Part shown: positions 55,901-64,000 of the stretch, piece by piece
Position numbering within the stretch: the stretch's first letter is position 1
How the letters are laid out: every line of letters starts with the position of its first letter
Assembly (NCBI GenBank): GCA_046349975.1
Contig: JAXMBH010000006.1
Coordinates: 1-64,000 of the forward strand
Reading direction: 5' to 3'
DNA from: JABDGM01 sp046349975
GTDB lineage: Bacteria; Planctomycetota; Planctomycetia; Pirellulales; Lacipirellulaceae
Length of the DNA: 64,000 bases
Notes under the pieces: model-generated
Told to the model about the DNA's origin: nothing
The model's input: the letters and a program-made list of their open reading frames with translations, nothing else
Database searches by the model: none
Position numbers and translations under genes: made by a program

Positions 55901-57099
55901 ATGCTTCGTAATCGCAAGTTCACGCCGCCCAATGCATCACGCCCTGCGGTACCTACTTCCAGGGGGCCCGCCGTTTTCGTGGCCCTCTTCACGCTGTTTG
56001 CCGCGGTGATATTTGCCCGCCCCGTCGCCGCTGAAATCGTCAAGACCACCGTCTTCCGAGCCGGCGACGACGGCTATCATACGTACCGCATTCCCACGAT
56101 CGTCCGCGCCGCCAACGGCAACCTGCTGGCCTTCGCCGAAGGCCGCAAGAATGGCGCCGCCGACCGCGGCGACATCGACATCGTCCTCAAGCGTTCCAGC
56201 GACGGCGGCAAGACCTGGGGCAAATTTCAACTCGTGCAAGATGAAGCGAGCGACCCCACGGCCGAGGTCTGGATTGGCAATCCATCGCCCGTCGTCGATA
56301 TGACCGACGCAGCACATCCCGGCCGCATTTGGCTAATCTTTACCCGTAGTAATGAGCGCGTCTTTGTCACATCGAGCGATGACAACGGGCGCTCCTGGTC
56401 GAACGCCGCGAAATCACGGGCACAGTGAAGAAGCCGGACTGGGAGTGGTACGCCACCGGCCCCGTGCACGCGATTCAACTTACGCGCGGCAAGCACGCCG
56501 GCCGGCTGGTCGTTCCGTGCGATCATGGCACGGCCAGGAAAGCCGCCCGCGGCTCGCACCTTATTTACAGCGACGACCACGGCGCCACTTGGAAACTCGG
56601 CGCGACGGATACTCACGCCATCGCCGACCCAGTTCATCCCGACGAGTGCGTTGCCACGGAACTCACCGATGGCCGCATCTACATCAACAGCCGCGACGAA
56701 AAAGGCTCCGACCCCGCAACGCGGCTGGTTGCATACAGCAGCGATGGCGGCGAATCGTTCGACGCGCCATTCAGAGGCGAAGCCAGTATCGCCTCACCCG
56801 TCGTGCAAAACTCCGTCCTACGCTTCGCCGCGAAGGACCAACATGATCCGGCAGACCTGCTGCTTTACAGTGGCCCAAGCGATCCCACCAAGCGCCGCGA
56901 CCTCACGATCCGCACCAGCCGCGACGAATCCAAAACATGGCAAGTCGACAGCATGGTCCACGCCGGTCCCGCCGCGTACAGCGACCTTGTGAAACTGAGT
57001 AAAGAAGAATTCGGCGTTCTCTACGAAGCCGGCGACAAACTCTACGGCGAAATCATCTTTGCCATTGTTAAGCTAAAGGATTTGGGCACCGCCCCGTAG
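55901..57099 (+). pseudogene. Sialidase (BNR-repeat), frameshifted
   Basis: A secreted exo-alpha-sialidase-like gene split into two frames. The first (55901 on) has a signal segment, GYHTYRIPTIVRAANGNLLAF with the RIP motif, and Asp-box repeats (SSDGGKTWG, SSDDNGRSWS), and runs into a stop at 56426-56428. The second frame (to 57099) carries DHGATWKLGA, SSDGGESFD and a C-terminal TSRDESKTWQV. At about 56408-56412 (gccgcgaaatcacg) one lost G explains the break, since inserting it gives a continuous AAEITGTVKKP reading. It would encode about 400 residues in total. It may be a recent pseudogene or a sequencing error. Confidence 0.8.
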
Positions 57100-57200
57100 C
57101 TGAGTTCGCAATTGAATGCGAGCGGAACCGGAACACGCCTCGCGCCCGCGCCATCACACTCCTCGCCGCACCGCTCGCCCACAACAACGCCCTGGCCCGC

Positions 57201-58211
57201 CTACTTCAACATCCCTTCAATCTTCTTCGCCAGCCGATACCCGGCCTCCATCGCCCGCCGTTCCGCCACCGCCTCGGCATCGTCGCGATATTTCTTCGAT
57301 AGCTCGAGCGGTCCCAATCGTGAATGCCCTTCGCGGGCGCCAATTTGTTCCAGCACGTCCGCCGTGTAGCCGAACTCCTTCGCCAAAGCTGCGCTCTCGT
57401 TAATCCATTGCCCGCCATCGAGGCTCCGCGTCGCGTCCTTCGCCTGCTCCTGCAACTTCTTGTTGTCGTTCAAATCGGTAGCCAACACACGCAGCGTGTC
57501 GTACGGCTCGTCGTTCGAGATTTGTTCGTCCCAGAACGCGTGCAAATCCCAGCGATGCTCGTACTCCACATAGTTGCCGCCATGATCGCCCGCGCGGAAC
57601 CGATGCGCGGTAAAGAGCGCCGCCGCGTGCAATGGTTGATGTGAGTCGCCCGCCAAATGCATCATCCAACACAAATGCACGGCCCGCTTCTCTTTCGACT
57701 CCTTGTTATCCCGCACGATCCGTTCGGAGTTCTTGAGCGCCTGGATGATGTTCATGTTCTTGTCATCCGAATCCTGCGGTGGCTCGCGGCGGCGATTGAC
57801 TTGGATTTCGCGCGACAGCTCCCGACGCGCCTGGTCGTTGAGGAAGACCGGCTCGTTTACGAAGTGCCACCACGGCCGGTTGTAGTCAGTCACGTCCTGA
57901 TGGTTCACGCCGCCCTTCGCATCGCGAACCTGGTCTGGCCAGGTCGCCGCGTGCGCGAACACCCATTGGTCCTTTTCACCCTGATCACCGCGCGACACCT
58001 CTCGCGGCATCTCGCCTTGAAAGTGCTGGCTGAATCGCGGATGCGCCCGCAGCAGCTCAATCGCCTTTGCCCGCGCTGCGGGGTCCAGTTCATCGTACGC
58101 AATGAGCGCGATAATCATGTGCCCCGGCGAGTTCCAGGCGACGCTCGCCATCGGCGTCGCCAGTGTGCCGATAAATAGGGCGATTACAGTCAACCGATGT
58201 CTTAAGTTCAT
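57201..58211 (-). CDS. S1/P1-family nuclease
   Basis: Exported single-strand nuclease/3'-nucleotidase type, active with three zinc ions. The 336-residue precursor has a signal peptide ending MASVA, so the mature protein begins with the zinc-ligand Trp (WNSPGHMI), as in the family. Further ligand motifs are HQDVTDYNRPWWHF, HLAGDSHQPLHA and HRFRAGDHGGN, followed by DLHAFWD. The C-terminus is helical. The role is probably phosphate or nucleotide scavenging outside the cytoplasm. Confidence 0.92.
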   Translation of the reverse strand: MNLRHRLTVIALFIGTLATPMASVAWNSPGHMIIALIAYDELDPAARAKAIELLRAHPRFSQHFQGEMPREVSRGDQGEKDQWVFAHAATWPDQVRDAKGGVNHQDVTDYNRPWWHFVNEPVFLNDQARRELSREIQVNRRREPPQDSDDKNMNIIQALKNSERIVRDNKESKEKRAVHLCWMMHLAGDSHQPLHAAALFTAHRFRAGDHGGNYVEYEHRWDLHAFWDEQISNDEPYDTLRVLATDLNDNKKLQEQAKDATRSLDGGQWINESAALAKEFGYTADVLEQIGAREGHSRLGPLELSKKYRDDAEAVAERRAMEAGYRLAKKIEGMLK

Positions 58212-58288
58212 AGGAGGTCGATACGCAAATCGAGTACAGAAAATTGGGGCACTAAGGATTGGCTCAAAAATAACTTCGGCACCCAGAA

Positions 58289-58527
58289 CTCACCACGGAG
58301 GTACGGGGGCACGGAGAAGACAGTTCTATCATCCACGGCTAAACCAGGACTAACACAGAAATTCATTCCAAACGGTGATATCGAGTTGCGTTGGGAGTAT
58401 TGAAATTTCAGTGTATGTCCTCGTGGCGCGGGGCGTTCGAATTCACCAAATAAACACTTCTATCCGCGTCCAGCGGTGTTTCTCTGTGGATAACTTTTTT
58501 CTCTGTGTTCTCCGTGCCTCCGTGGTA
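58289..58527. repeat. Long unit-arm palindrome, CCACGGAGGCACGGAG family
   Basis: The left arm (58289-58318, caccacggaggtacgggggc and following) pairs with the right arm (about 58498-58527, tctccgtgcctccgtggt and preceding bases). About 180 bases, without a recognisable gene, lie between. This is the longest element of the class in the window and sits between the nuclease and the coiled-coil gene. Confidence 0.75.
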
Positions 58528-58857
58528 ATCCTGGTTCGAAGGAAGTTATTCTTGAGTTATCCCTTGGAGTTCACATCACGGAACTTCGTGGCAAAAACAG
58601 GCGTCTAACCGAAGCGACAGGCAGTATAGGTATCCCCAAATCGTCCGACAATTGCCCACTGCCAACTCCGTTTCCGCAGCTGATTCGCCAAGGAAGCAGC
58701 GGAATTCGCGAGAATTCAGTCGGTTGCCAACCAGTTGCTTCACCAAGCCGCCCCCCGACTACTCCCAATTCCCGTGGACACGATATAATCATCAAGTAGC
58801 ATCTTGAGGCCGCTCCGGTAACCGCTCGACCTCCGCTTTCTTCTCGAGGAGCCCGTC

Positions 58858-60525
58858 ATGGATCAATTGATTAAGCAGGTAGCCCGTGCGCGGCGACGGC
58901 TGATCATGGAGCAATTCGTGTCGCGGCTGATTCGTACGACGCTCATCGCGCTCATCGTCGTGGCGATTGCCGTCGCCGTGCCGCGAATTATCGCGATCGA
59001 TAACTTGCCAACGAATTGGGATGCCGGCTGGTTCATCGTCGGCCTCGCTGCCGCGCTGCTAACGTCGCTGACTTGGACGTTCGTCTCCAACCGCTCGCCG
59101 ATCGATGCTGCGATCGAAATCGACCGCCGCTTCGACCTGCGTGAACGCATCGCCAGCAGCCTGTCGCTCTCGGCAGAAGAACAAGCGAGCCAGGCCGGCC
59201 GGGCGGTGATGAACGATGCGCTGCGGGCGGTCGGCCGCATCGATGTCGACGAGAAATTCAAGCTCCAGGTCGGCCGGCGCGCACTGTGGCCGCTCGTGCC
59301 CGCGGCGATCGCGTTCGTCGTCATCTCGTTCTTCGATATCCGCGAAGCGGCCAGCAGCCTCGAAGCCAAAGCCACGGCGAAGGCGGCCGAGAATACCAAG
59401 ACTGCGCTCGAATCGCTCCGCAAGAAAGTGGAAGAGCAACGCAAACAGCTCGACAAGGAAAAAGGTCTGGAAAAGGCCGACGACTTGTTCAAGCAAATCG
59501 AGCAGGGCACGCGCGACCTCGCCCAGAAGGACAAAATGGATCCGACGAAGGCCGCGGTCAAGTTGAACGACCTCGCGAAGCAGTTGGAAGAACGCCGTCA
59601 ACAGCTCGGCAACAAGGACGCGGTGCAGGAGCAGTTCCAGAAGATGAAGAACCTCGGCGCCGGCCCAGCCGACAAAGCGGCCGAGGCCATGAAGCAAGGT
59701 GACTGGAAAAAGGCCCTCGATGAAGTCGACAAACTCGCTAAGGAGCTGCGCGAAGGCAAGCTCGATGCAGCCAAGAAGGAGCAACTCGAGAAGCAGCTCG
59801 GCCAGATGAAGGAGAAGCTCGAAGCCGCCGCACAAGCGCACCAGCAGGCGATGGAAGAGGTCAAGAAACAAATCGAGCAGGCGCAGAAGCAGGGCAATCT
59901 CGCGAAGGCGAACGATCTGCAGAAGAAGCTCGACCAATTGCAGAAGCAGCAACCGCAGATGAACAAGCTGCAGCAGCTGGCTCAGCAAATGGGGCAGATT
60001 CAGCAAGGCCTCAAACAGGGCGATGGCAAGAAGGCCGCCGACGCGATGTCGCAAATGGCCCAGCAGCTCGACAAGATGCAGCAGGACGCGAACGAGATGC
60101 AGAACATCGACATGGCGATGGACCAGATTGAAATGGCCAAGGACGCGATGGCTTGCAAGTTCTGCAACGGCGAAAGTTGCGAACATTGCAACAGCAACAA
60201 GATGGGCAACAGCAACAAGTTCAATCCCAACGGCAAGCCTGGCCGCGGCATGGGGCAGGGCAAAGGCATCGGCGAGCGGCCCGAGGAGGATTCCAAAACA
60301 AGCCTTCGCGACACGCAAGTGAAGCAACAGAGCCGCAAGGGCGCCGCGACGTTTGGTGGGCTTGTAGAAGGGCCGAACATCAAAGGCGACGTGGGCCAAA
60401 GCATCAAGGAAGAGATGGCCAACCTCAGCGCCGAGCCGGCCGATCCGCTCACCAGCGAACGGCTGCCCAACAGCCGCCGTGAGCAAGCGGAGCAGTACTT
60501 CCATATGCTGCGCGAAGGGAAGTGA
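58858..60525 (+). CDS. Membrane-anchored coiled-coil protein with a Cys cluster
   Basis: 555 residues. Two N-terminal hydrophobic helices (about 25-45 and 59-79) and a third (about 145-165) precede about 220 residues of continuous Lys/Glu/Gln coiled coil (about 185-420; e.g. LESLRKKVEEQRKQLDKEKG and QAQKQGNLAKANDLQKKLDQ). Near residue 435 is a CKFCNGESCEHC cluster (CxxC-x4-CxxC), possibly a zinc knuckle, followed by a Gly/Asn-rich low-complexity tail and a conserved-looking C-terminus (TFGGLVEGPNIKGDVGQSIKEEM). The RBS is GAGGAG before the ATG at 58858. Family unknown; I would call it an envelope scaffold protein. Confidence 0.8.
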   Translation: MDQLIKQVARARRRLIMEQFVSRLIRTTLIALIVVAIAVAVPRIIAIDNLPTNWDAGWFIVGLAAALLTSLTWTFVSNRSPIDAAIEIDRRFDLRERIASSLSLSAEEQASQAGRAVMNDALRAVGRIDVDEKFKLQVGRRALWPLVPAAIAFVVISFFDIREAASSLEAKATAKAAENTKTALESLRKKVEEQRKQLDKEKGLEKADDLFKQIEQGTRDLAQKDKMDPTKAAVKLNDLAKQLEERRQQLGNKDAVQEQFQKMKNLGAGPADKAAEAMKQGDWKKALDEVDKLAKELREGKLDAAKKEQLEKQLGQMKEKLEAAAQAHQQAMEEVKKQIEQAQKQGNLAKANDLQKKLDQLQKQQPQMNKLQQLAQQMGQIQQGLKQGDGKKAADAMSQMAQQLDKMQQDANEMQNIDMAMDQIEMAKDAMACKFCNGESCEHCNSNKMGNSNKFNPNGKPGRGMGQGKGIGERPEEDSKTSLRDTQVKQQSRKGAATFGGLVEGPNIKGDVGQSIKEEMANLSAEPADPLTSERLPNSRREQAEQYFHMLREGK

Positions 60526-60798
60526 CGCTGCCGACCGGCTGCTTCGCTATATCCCCTAAGTTGCTGTAGCGTCTTATCTTACGCGTTCCACTCCATTCTG
60601 CGCCCGCTGGACAGACGGCCGTTTATTCGCGTAGGCTGGGATGACTCTGCGGCCTGCTGAACGGCACCATGGCTGCAGTTTAGTTGTCGGTGGCTTTATC
60701 GCGCCGGCCGCTCCAAGCACCACTCCCCAGCGAGCCGGGTTTGCCGCTCCCGCCTAAAGGACCACCGCGCACCTGTGCGGACGAAAGGAATTTCTGCC

Positions 60799-62754
60799 AT
60801 GTTCTCTCCACTGCGTTCTCTCTTGGTTACGAGGGTTTATCGGACTTGCCTTGCGGTGTCGGTCGCGCTTGCCAGCGTTACGTTGTTGGCCGTCGTTGGT
60901 AAGGCGGCACCTCAGGAGGATCTCGGCGCTCGCATCGAAGAAGCTAAGGAAAGCTTCAAGCCCGTCAGTGAGAAACAGGTGGACCAAGCGCGCTCGGAAT
61001 TGCAGAGTCGGATGCGGGAACTTGAGCAATTCGTGCAGCCATCGAGCCAGAACGGCCAGCGGTGGCTCAAGTACCTGCATTGGGACACGCTCAAGCAGGA
61101 AGTCGGCGCCAAGGATTCGAAGAACTACGAGGCGCTGGATGTCACGCTCGCGAAGCTCAATCGCAACGTGAACGGCCTCGAGGGCCGCCGGTTCCGCCGG
61201 CTCGCGCGGGCCTTGCGGCGGTATCGCGATACACTCGCCGTGTCGACCTGGGGCAAGCCGAACGACATCTACAATCAGCAGCTCGATGCGCTGCAGAAAG
61301 ATTTAGACGCTTACCACAAAGAGCCGACCTCGCAGAACGCTGCGTCGCTCAGCCAGCGGATTCGCATCATTGACAGCATCGGCCAGGCGCCCAAGTTGGT
61401 CGAAGCGGTGCGGGATGACTTGGCTCGACCGAACGCCTTCGTGACAGTGTCGACGTCGTACCTTGCCGCGGGCGCGGACCCGGTGGATCGCTGCGACCCA
61501 GTGACCGACTGTATTCTTGGCACGACGATTCATGGCGACGCTCACACCGTGGGCAGCGTCGGGGTCGCTTCGATTCCGTCGAAGGACAAAGCGGTGCTGG
61601 AGTTTATTTCGCACGGTCATGTATGGTCGAACAACACTGGCTATAACGGCCCGGCTGTAATCCGCAGCACGGCCGACACCGATTACACGGCGCGGGCACG
61701 AGTCGAATTCAGCGACGCGGCGTTCAAGGCCGAATCATCCAACGCCGATGCGCGGACCGACACGCACATTCACTCGGTGAGCAAGGCCGGCGGCGGGCTT
61801 GGCAGCCGGCTCGTATCGCGAGTTGGTTTTAGCCGAGCAATGCAGAGCGAAGGCCAGGCCGAGGCGATTGCTTCCGACCATGCTGAGGACCGCATCGAGC
61901 GGCGGTTTGACGATGAGGTCGGCGATAAGCTCAGCGATGCCCGCAAGCGGTACGAAGACGACTACCGCAAGCCGCTGGAACGCCGCGGCGAATTGCCCGA
62001 TACCATTCGCTTCAGCTCGACGAAGAACGCGCTGGCGTTCGAAGTCGTACAAGCGAACCGCTCGCAGCTCGGCGCTCAGGGCGCTCCGCCCGAGGCCGCT
62101 AGCAACCACGACGTAACGGCGAAGGTCCATGAAACGGCCGTGAACAATTACTCGGCCGCGCTCTTGGCCGGGGCGACGGCGAAGCAGACCAAGGCGGATG
62201 AGGACATCAAGTTCGACGTCGAGGTGCCGAAGTGGATGGACACAATGTGGAAGCATCGCAAAACGGAGTCGACGAATGACCCGAATGCGAAGGCTGAGCC
62301 CTTCCAGCCGTTCACGATGACGCTGAGCGACGTGCAGCCGGTGACGGTCAAGTTCGCCGGCGACAATAAGGTGCAGCTCACGCTTCATATCGCGGAGCTG
62401 CAATCGGGCGACAATCATTTTTCGAACTGGGATGTCACCGGCACGTACGAGAGCAAGATCGCCGACGGTCGGATCGAGCTCACGCGACAGGGCAAGCTCG
62501 AAATGCTGCCTGCCGACTTCCACGGCAAGCTCGATGCCCAGCAGGTCGCTGAGCGAAACAACCTCGAAAAGGAGTTTGACAAGCGTTCGGCCCAGGGCAC
62601 TGGCTTCCCGAAGTCGATCGAGTTCGACCCCGTGAAGCCGGAAGGCGACCTGGCGAATGCGGGTCCGCTGGAGTACCGTGAGTTCAGTGTAAATGACGGT
62701 TGGCTCGTGGCGGGGCTTGATCGCCAGCCGAAGCAGGCTAAGCACGGGAAGTAA
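60799..62754 (+). CDS. Large secreted protein of unknown function
   Basis: 651 residues from the ATG at 60799. A signal-type segment (CLAVSVALASVTLLAVVGKA, residues about 19-38) is followed by helical regions (about 45-225), then a beta-rich stretch (about 225-320; a CDPVTDC pair, SHGHVWSNNTGYNGPAVI). A central charged helical region follows and then a beta-rich C-terminus (MTLSDVQPVTVKFAGDNKVQ, then HLHIAELQSGDN-type strands). It ends with a Lys-rich tail. I know of no family. The 8-codon upstream start at 60775 is also possible. Same strand as the genes at 58858 and 62795. Confidence 0.7.
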   Translation: MFSPLRSLLVTRVYRTCLAVSVALASVTLLAVVGKAAPQEDLGARIEEAKESFKPVSEKQVDQARSELQSRMRELEQFVQPSSQNGQRWLKYLHWDTLKQEVGAKDSKNYEALDVTLAKLNRNVNGLEGRRFRRLARALRRYRDTLAVSTWGKPNDIYNQQLDALQKDLDAYHKEPTSQNAASLSQRIRIIDSIGQAPKLVEAVRDDLARPNAFVTVSTSYLAAGADPVDRCDPVTDCILGTTIHGDAHTVGSVGVASIPSKDKAVLEFISHGHVWSNNTGYNGPAVIRSTADTDYTARARVEFSDAAFKAESSNADARTDTHIHSVSKAGGGLGSRLVSRVGFSRAMQSEGQAEAIASDHAEDRIERRFDDEVGDKLSDARKRYEDDYRKPLERRGELPDTIRFSSTKNALAFEVVQANRSQLGAQGAPPEAASNHDVTAKVHETAVNNYSAALLAGATAKQTKADEDIKFDVEVPKWMDTMWKHRKTESTNDPNAKAEPFQPFTMTLSDVQPVTVKFAGDNKVQLTLHIAELQSGDNHFSNWDVTGTYESKIADGRIELTRQGKLEMLPADFHGKLDAQQVAERNNLEKEFDKRSAQGTGFPKSIEFDPVKPEGDLANAGPLEYREFSVNDGWLVAGLDRQPKQAKHGK

Positions 62755-62794
62755 GTGGCGGTCCGATCGATCGGGCCGCGAGGCCAGGGAATCG

Positions 62795-63259
62795 ATGATC
62801 GAAATCGCCTTTGACTGTTTGCCACTGCGTTCGGTGGGGCGGATCGACGTGCCGCTAGATGCTTCGCCGGCGTTTCGCGCGCGGCTGGAGCAATTGCAAC
62901 GGGCGATCGAAACGCACCCGGTCGCAAATACGTACTTTCTGTACAACACCCAGTGCACGTACAAGCTGGCGAATTCCGAAATCGTGAACATGTTGCGGTT
63001 CACGTTCGATGGCACACTGCTCACCGACCGCAGCGACTGCAAAGCCGAGCGAGCTGATCTTGCGATCGTGCTCGTGGCTGAGACGTGCGGCGACGTATCG
63101 GCAGCGGCGCTCGAGTGGCTGCGGGGCGTGGTGGAACGGGCCGTGCTCGTGGAGTTCGACCGGTTCATTGAGGCGGGCCGGCTGGCGGCGCGGGTGGCGG
63201 AACTGGGCGAAGGCGCAAGCGTCGGGGCGATCAGCGGATTCGCGGGAATGGGAGTGTAG
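62795..63259 (+). CDS. Conserved hypothetical protein
   Basis: 154 residues from the ATG at 62795. Begins MIEIAFDCLPLRSVGRIDVP with alternating strands and helices (AFRARLEQLQRAIETHPV, NTYFLYNTQCTYKLANSEIVN, LRFTFDGTLLTD), so it probably has a compact alpha/beta fold. No signal peptide or membrane segment. It lies 40 bases after the secreted protein gene on the same strand and may be in one transcript with it. I do not recognise it. Confidence 0.65.
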   Translation: MIEIAFDCLPLRSVGRIDVPLDASPAFRARLEQLQRAIETHPVANTYFLYNTQCTYKLANSEIVNMLRFTFDGTLLTDRSDCKAERADLAIVLVAETCGDVSAAALEWLRGVVERAVLVEFDRFIEAGRLAARVAELGEGASVGAISGFAGMGV

Positions 63260-63860
63260 CGCCCGGCCGCGTAGCTCGGAGCCGCAACATTGGCGCGGAT
63301 CAAGGAAGGCCATTTGAGGCGAGTTTTGCACTGCCCAAATGCCACCGGCGGCGCGAATTGCCGCTCAAGCCGCGGAACGGCTGCGTTTTGCAGCGTGACA
63401 TCCGCTGGTGTTCGGCGTAAGTCCTGTGGCAAGCTGGCACATAGGAGGTGGGGAATGCGTCGCTGCTATTCTGTCAGCGTCAGCATGCTCGAACGTCTTC
63501 TCGGTTCAGCACTTCGCGCTCGAACGTATTGGTCGCAGAATCGCGAGATCGTGCTGCGAGTACACGCACAAATATCATGATTCTCAGAATCAGGGTTTTC
63601 TACAGAGCGGGTCAGACCCCTATTTAGAAAAGCGGCCGGCAGCATTGGTATTGCTGAGTCGGCGGCGGAGGTCTATTAGGTCAGAAAAGCTTGTAAGCGG
63701 AGTAACAAACTTTATAAAATTCGGCCGTGTGATCTCAGATTGAATTCGGTCTAATCCGAAAGAGGGTGCATTGCCAGTCGGCGCGTGGTGTTTTATCACG
63801 CCTGCGACTTGGCCTAACCGATATAGCATTGCTAGCACAGCACCCGGGGATGGAGCCGAG
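63260..63860. other. Low-information region before the sulfotransferase gene
   Basis: No long gene. At 63608-63626 gggtcagacccctatttaga contains a short inverted repeat. AT content rises after about 63560. One possible short reading frame is listed separately. Confidence 0.4.
63455..63580 (+). CDS. Possible 41-codon small gene
   Basis: An ATG at 63455 is preceded by AGGAGGTGGGGA, a strong ribosome binding site, and encodes MRRCYSVSVSMLERLLGSAL and about 21 more residues to a stop at 63578-63580. No recognisable features beyond basic and Ser content. The RBS is the only support; codon use is not compelling. Confidence 0.25.
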   Translation: MRRCYSVSVSMLERLLGSALRARTYWSQNREIVLRVHAQIS

Positions 63861-64000
63861 ATGTTTTTCGTATGGAACGCGCTGAAGTTGGCGGTGGACG
63901 CCCCTCGATGGTGGCGAGGGAGAACTCCACACACGGGGAAAATCTTCTGCATTGGCTGCAATAAGACAGGAACCACTTCGATCGGCGTGGCACTCGAGTC
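63861..64000 (+). CDS. Sulfotransferase-family protein, N-terminal part (cut by window end)
   Basis: The frame from the ATG at 63861 runs to the last base. After about 26 residues it reads KIFCIGCNKTGTTSIGVALES, the 5'-phosphosulfate-binding loop of the sulfotransferase superfamily (family pattern IxxSxTGTTS-like). Only 46 residues are visible, so the acceptor and completeness are unknown. Sulfotransferases make PAP, which the nucleotidase at 3630-4586 could recycle; this is inference. Confidence 0.65.
   Translation, partial: MFFVWNALKLAVDAPRWWRGRTPHTGKIFCIGCNKTGTTSIGVALE

Noticed and set aside
59059..60504. Open frame of 481 codons antisense to the coiled-coil gene
   Set aside because: Leu-rich mirror of Lys/Glu/Gln codons; no start signal or features.
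61735..63432. Open frame of 565 codons antisense to the secreted protein genes
   Set aside because: Low-complexity Arg/Leu translation, overlaps two supported genes.

Overview
The window looks like chromosomal DNA of a planctomycete, most likely in or near the Pirellulales. The pointers are a secreted Cys-rich protein built of YTV repeats (a family described from planctomycetes), a large PEP-CTERM/dockerin-type secreted glycosidase, S1/P1-type nuclease and sialidase genes, GC-rich codons, many hybrid signalling proteins, and loosely packed genes separated by hairpin repeats. There is no phage, plasmid, CRISPR array or intact insertion sequence. This assignment rests on protein content only.

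Layout. 0-5.5 kb (minus strand) holds the translation block rpsB-tsf-pyrH-frr, a 3'(2'),5'-bisphosphate nucleotidase, tRNA-Gln(UUG) and the redox repressor rex. 5.5-6.8 kb has no gene and carries a tandem array of a hairpin repeat. 6.8-14.1 kb holds the YTV protein, a CheB-CheR-PAS-histidine kinase-receiver hybrid, and a convergent CsrA-receiver fusion. 14.4-24 kb carries two beta-lactamase-fold serine hydrolases, a CPBP protease, pyruvate phosphate dikinase, lpxA, a small TPR protein and an M29 aminopeptidase. 24-33 kb has an acyl-CoA dehydrogenase with a TIGR03032 protein and a YjbQ protein, a DUF4105 lipoprotein, a frameshifted HNH endonuclease with its small partner, hisG and hisE, miaA and moaC. 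33-44 kb contains two paralogous membrane proteins, an HTH plus degenerate receiver regulator, smc, a FlgI-like HEAT-repeat lipoprotein, yidD-rnpA and a CbpA/DnaJ chaperone. 44-52.6 kb has a degenerate CehA/McbA-like protein, a lipase, ppk1, a DCC protein, a zinc-ribbon protein, panB and a ParE-type toxin-antitoxin pair. 52.6-64 kb is rich in secreted proteins: GH57 glycosidase, a frameshifted sialidase, S1/P1 nuclease, a coiled-coil membrane protein, a large secreted protein of unknown function, and a sulfotransferase cut by the window end.

How it works together. Most genes are single housekeeping or envelope functions, not one pathway. The clear operons are rpsB-tsf / pyrH-frr, hisE-hisG, rnpA-yidD, acyl-CoA dehydrogenase/TIGR03032/yjbQ, the HNH cassette and the toxin-antitoxin pair.

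The strongest unexplained signals are two. First, a protein joins an RNA-binding CsrA domain, a His-box helical segment and a receiver. Second, a recurring class of roughly 70-130 bp intergenic palindromes has arms that are themselves short tandem near-repeats. Different loci use different unit sequences with the same architecture, and several sit exactly in the gap between two genes of one operon. Two genes (HNH endonuclease, sialidase) are each broken by an apparent one-base deletion, which could be biological decay or assembly error.
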